Positions 48,337-57,137 of a stretch of DNA of 61,143 nucleotides are shown one piece after another. This DNA is from an uncultured Actinomycetes bacterium (GTDB lineage: Bacteria > Actinomycetota > Thermoleophilia > RBG-16-64-13), in the NCBI GenBank assembly GCA_903873715.1, contig CAIQPS010000005.1, positions 1 to 61,143 of the forward strand. Reading direction: 5' to 3'. Positions within the stretch are counted from its first letter, which is position 1; every line of letters begins with the position of its first letter. A model generated the notes under the pieces. It had not been told where the DNA came from, did not search any database, and saw only the letters and a list, made by a program, of their open reading frames with translations. Both the position numbers and the translations under genes were made by a program.

Positions 48337-50549
48337 GTGTCCTTCGGGCTCGGCCGGCTGTGGGACTCGAGATACGCGCCGTACCACGCCATCCTGCCGA
48401 GGACCTGGGCGGCCGAGCGCACGGTGGAGAGCGCCACCGGACGGTGGCGGCCCGCACTGGAGAAGACAGACCGGGCGAGCGGTTCGAGCGGGACGTGGAT
48501 GACCGGCTTGCCGTGAGCGGAGATGAGGCGTCCCACCCAGTCGAGGTACGCCGCGTCCCACGGATTCAGGCCTTCGTCGTTCAGGGGGGTGCCGGCAGCC
48601 TGGGCATCGCGGCTGGTGACCGGGCTCCCCACGACGCCGAGCACGAGCACGGAGTCGACGGCATCACACGCGGTGACGAGCCCCACCACCCGCTCGATCG
48701 TATCGGCGTCCCCCGACGTCACCATGTCGATCGGATCCCCGTGACTCCAGAAGGGGGGCAGGATGTGGTTGAGGTCGTCGAGCAGAGGGGCAGGGAGCTC
48801 GGCCAGGACCAACCCGTTGCGCGCTATCTCGTCGGCTGCCAGGACGCCCCAACCTCCTCCCAGAGTGACCACGGCGACGCGGGGGCCCCGGGGCGGCGGG
48901 AGGTTCTCCAGCGCGATGGCAAGATCGATCCCCTCGTCGGGGGACGTGGTGCCGATCGCCCCGGTCTGCCGTGCCGATGCTTCCCGCACCGCCGCCGTGC
49001 CCGCCATCGCGCCGGTGTGGGACGCCGCGGCATGACTGCCGAAGGCGGTCATGCCGCCCCGCACCACCACTATCGGCTTGTGCCACGTCGTGCGGCGCGC
49101 GATATCCATGAGCCGGCGTCCGTCCCGGACCCCTTCGAGATACATCAGGATGACGTCCGTATCAGCGTCGTCACTCAGGTAGTCGAGCACGTCGACACAG
49201 TCGACCACCGCCTGGTTACCCACCCCCACGAACTTGGCGATGCCGGCGCCTTGCGCGTCCGCCATCTTGAGGAGCTTGTAGCCCACGTTGCCCGACTGGG
49301 AGATCACGCTCAGGCCGCCCCGGCTAGGATGGACGGAGACGAAACCGGTGGCGTGAAGGCTGCACCCGCTCGAGATCACACCCATGCAGTTGGGCCCGAT
49401 GAGCGCGATGCCGGCCTCCCGGGCCACTCGAGCAAGGCCGGCTTCGAGGGCCTCGCCTTCCGCGCCCGCCTCCGAGAAGCCGGCGGATATGACCACCGCT
49501 CCAGGTATCCCGATCCGGCCGCAGTCGGCCAGCACCTTCTCCACGGAGGGCGCCGCCACTGCGATGATGGCCAGGTCGGGCCGCGTGGGCAGAAGGTCGA
49601 GGGAGGCGAAGACAGGCAGGCCGAACATCGTCCCGCCTTTCGGGTTGACCGGGTAGACCGCACCTTCGTAGGCGCCCTCCACGATGTTCTTGAGAAGAGA
49701 GCCGCCCCACTTGGCGGGGTCCGATGAGGCCCCCACTATGGCGATCCCCGCCGGCGAGAAGACGGGCTCGAGAGCGGTCCGGGGAGTCACGCGCTCCCGG
49801 TCGGGCGCGCCGCGGTGACCCGTGGCCCCCGCGGCATCACCGTCGGAGAGGATGACGAGGGCATCGGCCACCACAGGCCGCCCCTTCTCGGTCATCAGCG
49901 GGTTGATGTCGATCTCCGCGATCTCAGGATGGTCCAACGCCAGTTGCCCGACCGCCTGCAGGACATGGATGAGCGCGGGCTGATCCACCTCGGGATACCC
50001 CCGGGCGGCTCCGAGCATCCTCCTCGCCCGGATGAGGCCGGCGATCTCTTGTGCGTCCTCGTCGGTGAGCGGAGCGATGCCGACAGCGATGTCGCCCATA
50101 GCCTCGGTCCAGACCCCGCCCACGCCGAAGGCCACGGCGGGGCCGAACGCCCGGTCGCGTTTCATGCCCACCATGAGTTCGCGCTCTCCGGCGATCATCT
50201 TCTCCACCAATACGCCTTCGAAGTGAGCACCGCTTCGCTCCCGGAGCACGCGGTAGGCCTCCTGCGTGGCGGCTGAGCCCGCCACGCCCAGCATGACGAG
50301 ACCCGACTCCGTCTTGTGATGGAACGCAGAGGAGACGCCCTTCATGACCACGGGATAGCCGACAGCCGTGGCGATCCGCTGGGCCTCCTCCGCGCTCTGG
50401 ACGGCAGAACCCGGCGGCACAGGCACCCCGTACAACTGCAGGAGCTTCTTGGCCTCGAACTCGTCCAGGGAGGTCTTCCCCGCCGCCACGGCGTGGGTGA
50501 TGAGGCCTCGAGCTTCGTTGAGACAGGCTTCCGACACCATCCTGGACAC
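48333..50549 (-). CDS. ADP-forming acyl-CoA synthetase (acetate-CoA ligase, NDP-forming)
   Basis: A 738-residue fused enzyme. The order is unusual for many fused homologues: an ATP-grasp domain first (about residues 25-235: YPVVMKGVSSAFHHKTESG, EIDINPLM), then a CoA-binding Rossmann domain (GASSDPAKWGGSLLKN), then a succinyl-CoA-ligase-like domain with the phospho-His in SHTGAMAG. It makes ATP from an acyl-CoA, as in peptide-fermenting anaerobes, or activates acids. AGGAG precedes the GTG at 50549. It starts 11 bases after the ABC ATPase gene and overlaps the aminotransferase, making it part of the transporter operon. Confidence 0.92.
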   Translation of the reverse strand: MSRMVSEACLNEARGLITHAVAAGKTSLDEFEAKKLLQLYGVPVPPGSAVQSAEEAQRIATAVGYPVVMKGVSSAFHHKTESGLVMLGVAGSAATQEAYRVLRERSGAHFEGVLVEKMIAGERELMVGMKRDRAFGPAVAFGVGGVWTEAMGDIAVGIAPLTDEDAQEIAGLIRARRMLGAARGYPEVDQPALIHVLQAVGQLALDHPEIAEIDINPLMTEKGRPVVADALVILSDGDAAGATGHRGAPDRERVTPRTALEPVFSPAGIAIVGASSDPAKWGGSLLKNIVEGAYEGAVYPVNPKGGTMFGLPVFASLDLLPTRPDLAIIAVAAPSVEKVLADCGRIGIPGAVVISAGFSEAGAEGEALEAGLARVAREAGIALIGPNCMGVISSGCSLHATGFVSVHPSRGGLSVISQSGNVGYKLLKMADAQGAGIAKFVGVGNQAVVDCVDVLDYLSDDADTDVILMYLEGVRDGRRLMDIARRTTWHKPIVVVRGGMTAFGSHAAASHTGAMAGTAAVREASARQTGAIGTTSPDEGIDLAIALENLPPPRGPRVAVVTLGGGWGVLAADEIARNGLVLAELPAPLLDDLNHILPPFWSHGDPIDMVTSGDADTIERVVGLVTACDAVDSVLVLGVVGSPVTSRDAQAAGTPLNDEGLNPWDAAYLDWVGRLISAHGKPVIHVPLEPLARSVFSSAGRHRPVALSTVRSAAQVLGRMAWYGAYLESHSRPSPKDT

Positions 50550-50560
50550 CGTGAGGGCTC

Positions 50561-51619
50561 CTACGCGGACCCGTCAGCAGTCTCAGCGGCCACGGCCGGG
50601 GCGGCCGTCCGCAGATGGCACGCCACCACGGTCTTCCCCTGGCTGCCGGCCGCGGCCGGCAGAAGGGCCGGCACCTCCACCCGGCAGCGCTCCTCGGCGA
50701 ACGGACACCGGGGATGGAACCGGCAGCCGGGCGGCACCCGGGAAGCATCGGGCGGTTCGCCCGGCAGGGTGCGGGTCCGCGCTTCTTCACGCTGCACCCG
50801 GGGCACGGCGGCGATGAGCATCTGGGTGTAGGGGTGCTGAGGGGCGTCGACCACGCTGCGGGCCGGGCCGAGTTCCACCAGCATTCCGTGATACATCACC
50901 GCCACCCGATCGGCCACATGGGCGGCGGTGGCCAGGTCGTGGGTGATCATGAGGATGCCCAGACGTTCCTCCCGCCGCAGGGTGTCGAGCAACTCGAGGA
51001 TGCCCGCCCGGATGGAGACGTCCAGCATGGACACCGGCTCGTCGGCCACCAGGAGGGAGGGACCCAGCACCAGGCTGCCGGCGATGGCCACCCGCTGACG
51101 CTGTCCTCCGGAGAGCTGATGGGGATAGCGTTCGGCGAAGGTCTCCGCCGGGGTGAGACCCACCTTGGCAAGCGCGGCGTGGACCCGGGAACGCTCCTCT
51201 TCGGCGGAGCTCGTGAGCTTGTGGATGCGCAGGCCCTCGGCCACGCTCTCCCTCACCCGCAGCCGGGGGTCGAGCGAGGCATAGGGGTCCTGGTGCACGA
51301 GCTGGGCCTTCTGCCTGAGGGAGCGCAGGCTCCCCCGGGACTCCCGGGTGACGTCCCGGCCCCCGAGAAGGACGGTGCCCGAGGTCACCGGCACCAGGCG
51401 CAGCGCGGCCAGGGCCAGGGTGGTCTTGCCGGAGCCCGATTCCCCCACCAGGGCGAGGAGCTCCCCGGCGTCCACGAAGAGGTCCACCCCGTCCACGGCC
51501 CGGGCCACCCGGCCCGAGCGCCGGCCCATCCGGTCGGCCAGCGAGCGCTTGAGGGCGAAGTGCACGGACAGGCCGTGGACCTCGAGAAGATGCGGGGAAG
51601 CCGAGCCGGCGGCGCTCAC
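50561..51619 (-). CDS. Peptide ABC transporter ATPase (DppF/OppF type)
   Basis: A 352-residue ATPase. Walker A GESGSGKTT, signature LSGGQRQRVAIAGSLVLG, Walker B LLVADEPVSMLD and the C-terminal oligopeptide-transporter FeS/zinc-like motif CRFHPRCPFAEERC are all present. The last of these is the oligo_HPY tail that marks Dpp/Opp ATPases. The GTG at 51619 overlaps the DppD-type gene by 4 bases. It works as a heterodimer with that ATPase. Confidence 0.92.
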   Translation of the reverse strand: MSAAGSASPHLLEVHGLSVHFALKRSLADRMGRRSGRVARAVDGVDLFVDAGELLALVGESGSGKTTLALAALRLVPVTSGTVLLGGRDVTRESRGSLRSLRQKAQLVHQDPYASLDPRLRVRESVAEGLRIHKLTSSAEEERSRVHAALAKVGLTPAETFAERYPHQLSGGQRQRVAIAGSLVLGPSLLVADEPVSMLDVSIRAGILELLDTLRREERLGILMITHDLATAAHVADRVAVMYHGMLVELGPARSVVDAPQHPYTQMLIAAVPRVQREEARTRTLPGEPPDASRVPPGCRFHPRCPFAEERCRVEVPALLPAAAGSQGKTVVACHLRTAAPAVAAETADGSA

Positions 51620-52572
51620 GAGAGCCTCCCCTGGGTGAGAGCGTGGCAGGCGGCCACGTGGCCGTCGCCCGTAAGAGGGGGCCGGACGGCGCAGGCCTCA
51701 AAGGCATGCGGGCAGCGGGGAGCGAAGGCGCAGCCGGTGATGGGCTGATCCAGGCGGGGCGGCGAGCCGGGGATGGACACCAGGGGCCGGTCCCGGTTGA
51801 CCACCGGGGTGGCCTCCAGGAGCAGGCGGGTGTAGGGGTGGCGGGGGGCGGTGAGCACCTCGTAGGTGGGACCGTCCTCCACGATGACCCCGGCATACAT
51901 GACCACCGAGCGCTCGCTGTGCTCGGCGATCATGCCGATGTCGTGGGTGACCAAGACCAGGGCCAGGCCCAGGCGTTCGGACAGGGAGTACAAAAGATCG
52001 CCGATCTGGGCCTGGACGATGACGTCCAGAGCGGTGGTGGGCTCGTCGGCGAACAGCACTTTCGGCTCGCAGGCCACGGCCATGGCGATCATGGCCCGCT
52101 GACGCATGCCCCCGGAGAGCTCGTGGGGGTAGCGGCGGGCCACACTGGCCGGGAGACCGACCAGACCCAGCACTTCCCGGGTGCGCTCCTTGGCCTCCCG
52201 GCGGGAGCACTGCTTGTGGAACACCATGGGGTCGGCGATCTGCTCTCCCACGCGGTGCACGGGGTTGAGCGCGTTCATGGCCCCCTGAAAGACCATGGCC
52301 GCGTGGGTCCAGCGCACGGTGCGGGCGCTCTTCTCCCCGTCGCAAAGGACGTCGATGCCGTCCAGGACCACCTGTCCGCCCACCGAGGCGAACGAGGGCA
52401 ACAGACCCATGGCCGCCAGGATGAGGGTGGTCTTGCCGCAGCCCGACTCGCCCAGGATGCCCAGGCGCTCCCCGGGCCGCACGGCCAGGTCCACCCCACG
52501 CACGGCGTGGGCGGAGCGGCCATCCGGGGCGTCGAACCAGACGTGCAGGCCGCGGATGTCGAGGACGCTCAC
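51616..52572 (-). CDS. Peptide ABC transporter ATPase (DppD/OppD type)
   Basis: A 318-residue ATPase with Walker A GESGCGKTT, signature LSGGMRQRAMIAMAVA, Walker B LFADEPTTALD and the C-terminal CAFAPRCPHAFEAC cysteine motif of the Dpp/Opp/Nik group. GTG at 52572 overlaps the DppC-type stop by 4 bases, which fixes the start; the open frame extends further upstream but without conserved sequence. Partner of the ATPase downstream. Confidence 0.92.
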   Translation of the reverse strand: MSVLDIRGLHVWFDAPDGRSAHAVRGVDLAVRPGERLGILGESGCGKTTLILAAMGLLPSFASVGGQVVLDGIDVLCDGEKSARTVRWTHAAMVFQGAMNALNPVHRVGEQIADPMVFHKQCSRREAKERTREVLGLVGLPASVARRYPHELSGGMRQRAMIAMAVACEPKVLFADEPTTALDVIVQAQIGDLLYSLSERLGLALVLVTHDIGMIAEHSERSVVMYAGVIVEDGPTYEVLTAPRHPYTRLLLEATPVVNRDRPLVSIPGSPPRLDQPITGCAFAPRCPHAFEACAVRPPLTGDGHVAACHALTQGRLS

Positions 52573-53456
52573 TGTTCGTCCTCCACGGTCGCCGTGCGCC
52601 GCCTGAAGAAGCGCGGCGACACATGGGCGTGGCCCAGACGGGGGTTGATCGCCTCTTCCACGCCTTGGCCCACCAGGAAGCAGCCGAGCACCACCAGGGC
52701 GATGCACACCCCCGCCGGTACGATGGCCCACCAGGCCCCTGAGGAGACAGCGGAGTTCTGGTTCGCTCTCTGGATGATGGTGCCCCAAGAGATGCGCTGC
52801 GGATCCCCGAGACCGAGGAAGGCCAGCGCCGCTTCCATGAAGATCGATGTGGCCACGGAGAGTACCGTCTGCGCCACGAGCAGTGGTGCCACGTGGGGCA
52901 GGATGTGCCTGCGGATGATGTGGAAGTCGCCCGCGCCCAGTGAGCGGGCTCTAGCCACGAACCCGCGCTCCTTGAGCGTGTGCACCTGGGCGCGCACGAC
53001 GTACGTGACACCCATCCAGGAGAGCAGGCCGATGACCAGGATGATGTGATAGATGGTCTGCCCGAAGAGCGCCGCTATCACGATCATGAGTGGCAGGCTC
53101 GGTATCACGAGGAAGAAGTCCGTCAAGCCGGCGACGCCGGTCTCACCCCAGCCTCCACGATATCCGGCGAGGATGCCGAGCGTGCCCCCGATCACGATGG
53201 CCACGATGGCGGCGGCAAAGCCGACCATCATTGAGTTCCGGGCCCCGTCCAGAGTCAGGCTGAGCATGTCGTGGCCGATCTGGTCGGTACCGAGCCAGTG
53301 AGCGGCCGAGGGCGGAGCGAAGGGGTCCCCGCTGATCTTGCCCACCGGGTACGGTTCGAGCAGGGGAGCGAGGATGGCTATCAGGACGAACGCGAACACC
53401 ACGATGCCCCCCACGAGCACCGTCCGGCGACGCAGTAGGCGGCGAGTGAGGCTCAT
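52569..53456 (-). CDS. Peptide ABC transporter permease (DppC/OppC type)
   Basis: A 295-residue membrane protein with six helices. The N-terminal block LLRRRTVLVGGIVVFAFVLI, the loop FAPPSAAHWLGTDQIGHDML and the EAA motif region RARSLGAGDFHIIRRHILPH are diagnostic of the DppC half. The ATG at 53456 overlaps the DppB-type gene by 4 bases. A basic C-terminal tail is longer than usual. Confidence 0.92.
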   Translation of the reverse strand: MSLTRRLLRRRTVLVGGIVVFAFVLIAILAPLLEPYPVGKISGDPFAPPSAAHWLGTDQIGHDMLSLTLDGARNSMMVGFAAAIVAIVIGGTLGILAGYRGGWGETGVAGLTDFFLVIPSLPLMIVIAALFGQTIYHIILVIGLLSWMGVTYVVRAQVHTLKERGFVARARSLGAGDFHIIRRHILPHVAPLLVAQTVLSVATSIFMEAALAFLGLGDPQRISWGTIIQRANQNSAVSSGAWWAIVPAGVCIALVVLGCFLVGQGVEEAINPRLGHAHVSPRFFRRRTATVEDEQ

Positions 53457-54415
53457 TCCGCCACCCGCGGGTCGAGGACGGCGTGCATCACGTCCCCCAG
53501 GAAGTTGAAGGCCACCACCGAGAGCGTGATGAACAGGAAGATGCCTTGGAGCATGGGATAGTCCCGGGCGCTGACCGCGCGTACGGTGGCCAGCCCGACA
53601 CCGGGCCAACTGAACACGCTCTCGACGAGCACCTGGCCGCCGATGGCGAAGCCGAGGGTGAGCGTCGACAGCGTGACGATGGGCAATATGGCCGAGCGGA
53701 AGGCTTCGCGCCACACCACCCGGCGGTTCCCGTAGCCCTTGGCCCGCGCGGTGAGCACGTGATCGTCGGCCAGGGCCTCGAGCTGAGACGAGCGCGCCAC
53801 CAGGGCGAACGGACCGAAGACCATCAGCGCGATACAGACGGCGGGGAGTGCGATGTGGTGCGCCCGGTCGGTGAAGACCGCCCAGAAGCCGGTATCCAGC
53901 AGGAACGGGTCGCTGACCCCGGAACTGGGGAACCAGCGGCTGAGGCCCACCACCAGAAGCAGGGCGAGCCACTGCACGGGCATCGAGTAGAGCAGCATGG
54001 CAAGCCCGGTCATCAGCCTGTCGCGCGCCGTGCCCTGCCCATAGCCGGCCGTCACCCCCACGAGCGTCCCCACCACTATGGCGATGACGGTCCCCAGGAT
54101 CAGCAGTGGGAGCGTGTTCCGGACCGCCACGAGCAGCGTGCCGAGGACGGGCTGCTGGTCGCGGAAGGAGAGACCGAGGTCGCCGTGCGCCAGGCTCTGG
54201 AAGAAGAGGCCGTACTGCACGACCAGCGGCCGGTCGATGCCCAGCTGGTGCCTGAGGGCCTCCACCTGCTCGGGAGTGGCGTTGGGCACCCGGCTGAAGT
54301 TGATAGCGTCGCCCGGGAGCGCGCGGAACAGCACGAAGCTGAAGCTGACGGCCAGGAAGGCGATCAGCAGCGCGCTCCCGAGGCGACGCAGGACGAACTT
54401 TTGGCGCTTGCTCAC
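53453..54415 (-). CDS. Peptide ABC transporter permease (DppB/OppB type)
   Basis: A 320-residue membrane protein with six helices. LPGDAINF after the first helix, the hydrophilic loop PEQVEALRHQLGIDRPLVVQY and the EAA-type ARAKGYGNRRVVWREAFR are DppB signatures. The GTG at 54415 has GAGG five bases upstream. It follows the binding-protein gene by 55 bases and pairs with the DppC-type permease. Confidence 0.92.
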   Translation of the reverse strand: MSKRQKFVLRRLGSALLIAFLAVSFSFVLFRALPGDAINFSRVPNATPEQVEALRHQLGIDRPLVVQYGLFFQSLAHGDLGLSFRDQQPVLGTLLVAVRNTLPLLILGTVIAIVVGTLVGVTAGYGQGTARDRLMTGLAMLLYSMPVQWLALLLVVGLSRWFPSSGVSDPFLLDTGFWAVFTDRAHHIALPAVCIALMVFGPFALVARSSQLEALADDHVLTARAKGYGNRRVVWREAFRSAILPIVTLSTLTLGFAIGGQVLVESVFSWPGVGLATVRAVSARDYPMLQGIFLFITLSVVAFNFLGDVMHAVLDPRVAE

Positions 54416-54470
54416 GAGGTCCTCGAGGACATCCCGTACGGTGCCTGTACCAGCGCCAGTCTAGACTCTG

Positions 54471-56264
54471 CTACTGCTGCTTGGCCAGCTTGTTGAACGA
54501 CCAGTTGTTCCTGATGTCGAACATGTCCGACGGTCCGCTCAGATCGGATATGTTCTGCCACTTGCTGTCCCAGGCCGCGATGTTCTGGAAATCGGCGATG
54601 CCTATGTAGACCTGGTCCTGCTGCAGGAGGGCCACGATCTTATCGAGGATCGCTTTGCGCGCCGCGGGATCCACGGTGACTCCCTCTTGCTTGAAGAGTT
54701 CGTCGTACGCCGGGTTCGAGTACCCGGTGAAGTTGAACCTGGCCAGACCCCTGGTGGATCCATAGGCGAGCAGGCGCTCCGGATCGGGGTACATACCGAC
54801 GGTCATGTAGATCATGTCGAAGGCCGTGTACGCTTTCTCTCCGGCAAAGGAGGCCGTGTACGGGTCGTCGAGCACCTTCTCGGTGAGGTTGATGCCTATT
54901 GCCGTGAAGTTCTCTTTGAGCACCCCGAAGATGTCGCCCGCAAGAGCGCTGCTCGGGGTGTCGACCAGGAACGTGTAGTCCATCTTCACACCGTTCGCGA
55001 CCCGGATGCCGTCACTGCCCTTGGCGAAGCCCAGGCCGTCGAGGAGCGAGTTCGCCTTGGCGGTATCGAAGGCCGGCACCGGTGCGGCAGCCGAGATGAA
55101 CTTGGGAGCATACGGCGGCACGAGAATGAACCCGCCCGGCGTGGCGAAGTCGCGGTACGCGACCTTGCAGATCGTCGCCCGGTCGATGGCCAGGTTCATC
55201 GCCTCGCGCACCTTCACGTTGGTCAGCTCGGGATGCACCGTGTAGTTCTTGGAGTAGTTGGCTGCGATGAAGCAGGGAGACGTGCCGATGCCCTTGGTGG
55301 TCAGGGTGGCGACCGAGGAGAGCGCCCCGGCCGCGGACTGCGGGATGTCGGCCAGCAGATCGAGTTCGCCCGACTTGAGAGCCTGGATGGCCGCATCCAC
55401 GTTGGTGAGAGAGACGGCGCCCCAACCCGTGATCAGCGGCTTCTCGCCGTAGAACGTGTCTACCCGCTTGAACAGGGTCGTGCCTTGCAGGTCCAGTTTC
55501 GCGATGGTGAAGGGGCCGGAGACGACCATGGTCTCTTTGGTCGGATCCATCGTGGCGGTCTTCAGCCCGCTGGCGTCACCGGCCGCGAGCGGTCCCCAGA
55601 ACTGCTGGGGCAGGATCGGGATCTCGCTGATGTTGGAGAGCACGAGAGACCCCGGCGAGGGGCCGGCGAGGGTGATGACCAGGGTGGCGTCGTCGGGAGC
55701 TTCCACCTTCGCGAGCATACCGACGTTGGGACCCCACATGCCTGTGGCGCCGCTTTCCAAGCCACTAACCATGGTGTTGTAGGTGAACGCCGCGTCTTTA
55801 CTGGTGATCGGCTTGCCGTCGGACCACACCGCGCCTGCGTGCATCTTGAAGGTGTAGGTCAGGCCGTCGGGGCTCACGGTCCACGAGTCGGCCAGTTCGG
55901 GCTTGTACTCCTGGGCTGTGGCGTCGAACCCGACCAGCGACCCATACATGACCTGCCAGGCCAACCGGGCTGCGAAGCCGCCACCGACGAAGGGGTTGAG
56001 CGAAGGGAAGGCGCCGCCCACGAAGCCGATCCTCAGCACCGGCTGGTCGCCGGCCGGAGTCGTCGCCGCGGTGGTGGCGGTGGTGGGAGCGGGCCCGCTG
56101 GTCGCGGTCGTCCCGCTCGTTTCGGTGGCGCCGCTCGTGCTGGTGGCAGCGGTCGCCTGGGTGGTCTCACTGGTGGTGGTCCCGCCGCACCCCGCGGCGC
56201 CCACGACAAGGATGAACGCGAGCAATGTCACAACGAGTGTCACGATGAATCTTCTGTGCTTCAT
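54471..56264 (-). CDS. Peptide ABC transporter substrate-binding lipoprotein (SBP family 5)
   Basis: A 597-residue lipoprotein. The signal peptide ends in GAAGC, followed by a 45-residue Thr/Ser/Ala linker. The SBP_bac_5 domain starts at QPVLRIGFVGGAFPSLNPF and carries LADSWTVSPDGLTYTFKMHAGAVWSDGKP, the family signature, then REAMNLAIDRATICK. These proteins catch peptides, nickel or other oligomers outside the membrane. GGGGGG lies exactly six bases before the ATG. It follows the GntR-type regulator gene by 71 bases in the same direction and leads the five-component transporter. Confidence 0.92.
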   Translation of the reverse strand: MKHRRFIVTLVVTLLAFILVVGAAGCGGTTTSETTQATAATSTSGATETSGTTATSGPAPTTATTAATTPAGDQPVLRIGFVGGAFPSLNPFVGGGFAARLAWQVMYGSLVGFDATAQEYKPELADSWTVSPDGLTYTFKMHAGAVWSDGKPITSKDAAFTYNTMVSGLESGATGMWGPNVGMLAKVEAPDDATLVITLAGPSPGSLVLSNISEIPILPQQFWGPLAAGDASGLKTATMDPTKETMVVSGPFTIAKLDLQGTTLFKRVDTFYGEKPLITGWGAVSLTNVDAAIQALKSGELDLLADIPQSAAGALSSVATLTTKGIGTSPCFIAANYSKNYTVHPELTNVKVREAMNLAIDRATICKVAYRDFATPGGFILVPPYAPKFISAAAPVPAFDTAKANSLLDGLGFAKGSDGIRVANGVKMDYTFLVDTPSSALAGDIFGVLKENFTAIGINLTEKVLDDPYTASFAGEKAYTAFDMIYMTVGMYPDPERLLAYGSTRGLARFNFTGYSNPAYDELFKQEGVTVDPAARKAILDKIVALLQQDQVYIGIADFQNIAAWDSKWQNISDLSGPSDMFDIRNNWSFNKLAKQQ

Positions 56265-56335
56265 TGCGTACCCCCCAACTCTGAGTGAAGCCTCTTAGCT
56301 CGATCGCATCGCTGATCAGGCCCCCAATTACGTGC

Positions 56336-56989
56336 TCATTTGCCCCCTTCCGGAGTCGTTGCGGACCACACAGATGCATAGCTGCGCACCACCTTGCCGA
56401 GCTCGGCGACCGCCGCCTCGGCCTTGTCGGCATCTCCAGCGCGAAGCGCGTCCGACACCAGCTTGTATCTCTCGGTCAGGTCTTTGCAGTCGGCCAGACG
56501 GAAGGACCGGGACCACCGGTGTCTCCAGTAGTGGACTTTCAGGCCGTCTATCATCGCGAGGAGCACGCTGTTGCCCGAGCCGGAGACCAGGGCTTCCACC
56601 CACGTCTGCGCCATCCCGGTCCATTCGTCCAGCCTGCCAGCTTCAATGGCCTGCATCATGGCCGCGTACCGCTCGTCGAGGATCCGCAAGGTGTCTTCCG
56701 ACCCCCGTTCGTGGACCAGTCTGACCGCGAGTTTGAGAAGCTGACCCTCCACTTCCAGACTCTCCAGCATCTCGCTCGCCGGATGTTCCGCCACCACGCA
56801 GAAGCCGTTGGTCAGCTTCTTCGCGTAACCCTCCTGGAGCAGTCGTTGCAGAGCTTCCCGCACGGGAGTTCGACTGACGCTCAAAGCAGCCGCGATATCG
56901 GCTGCGATGAGCATCTGGTTCGGACGTAACTCACCGGCAAGGATCGCGTCCCGCAGATACTGCGCCGTCCTGTCGGTCTGGTTCTCCAC
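56336..56989 (-). CDS. FCD-type GntR transcriptional regulator
   Basis: A 217-residue regulator of the FadR/FCD branch. Residues 1-70 are the winged helix (RDAILAGELRPNQMLIAADI, LSVSRTPVREALQRLLQEGY), then an all-helical FCD ligand domain. I chose the GTG at 56989 because GGAAAGG precedes it and the frame upstream runs into the promoter; an ATG at 57043 touches the operator and would be almost leaderless. It is the first gene of the operon with the peptide transporter, CoA synthetase and aminotransferase. It probably binds the GTATAC pair at 57047 and, by similarity, that at 45125. Confidence 0.88.
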   Translation of the reverse strand: MENQTDRTAQYLRDAILAGELRPNQMLIAADIAAALSVSRTPVREALQRLLQEGYAKKLTNGFCVVAEHPASEMLESLEVEGQLLKLAVRLVHERGSEDTLRILDERYAAMMQAIEAGRLDEWTGMAQTWVEALVSGSGNSVLLAMIDGLKVHYWRHRWSRSFRLADCKDLTERYKLVSDALRAGDADKAEAAVAELGKVVRSYASVWSATTPEGGK

Positions 56990-57046
56990 GGTATCCAGCC
57001 TTTCCGCCTCGCTCTTTAGAGTCCGGTCAGAATAGCATCCCATGGT

Positions 57047-57092
57047 GTATACAATGTAGTATACACTAGCAGCGAGGACAGCATCGTGTCAA
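57047..57092 (-). promoter_or_regulatory. Promoter-operator module B (GTATAC pair)
   Basis: On the minus strand TTGACA (57092-57087) and TAGTGT (57068-57063) are 18 bases apart and drive the GntR/transporter operon. GTATAC sites at 57047-57052 and 57059-57064, 12 bases apart, overlap the -10 box and start point. This copies module A in sequence and spacing and implies autoregulation. Confidence 0.7.
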
Positions 57093-57098
57093 CGACAG

Positions 57099-57117
57099 AT
57101 ATCGAGCGATTGCTATA
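57099..57117 (+). promoter_or_regulatory. Second shared operator-like motif before the acyl-CoA ligase
   Basis: ATATCGAGCGATTGCTATA differs at only two of 19 positions from the motif at 40995-41013 in front of the DUF35/thiolase operon. It lies 20 bases before the ligase GTG (16 bases in the other case). It is likely a common operator, perhaps for the TetR protein at 42628. Confidence 0.55.
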
Positions 57118-57137
57118 GCGACGAGAACGGAGGGGCT

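Noticed and set aside
57041-57043. ATG at 57043 as the start of the FCD-GntR gene
   Set aside because: It would begin only a few bases from the predicted transcription start and has no ribosome site, whereas GTG at 56989 has GGAAAGG upstream.
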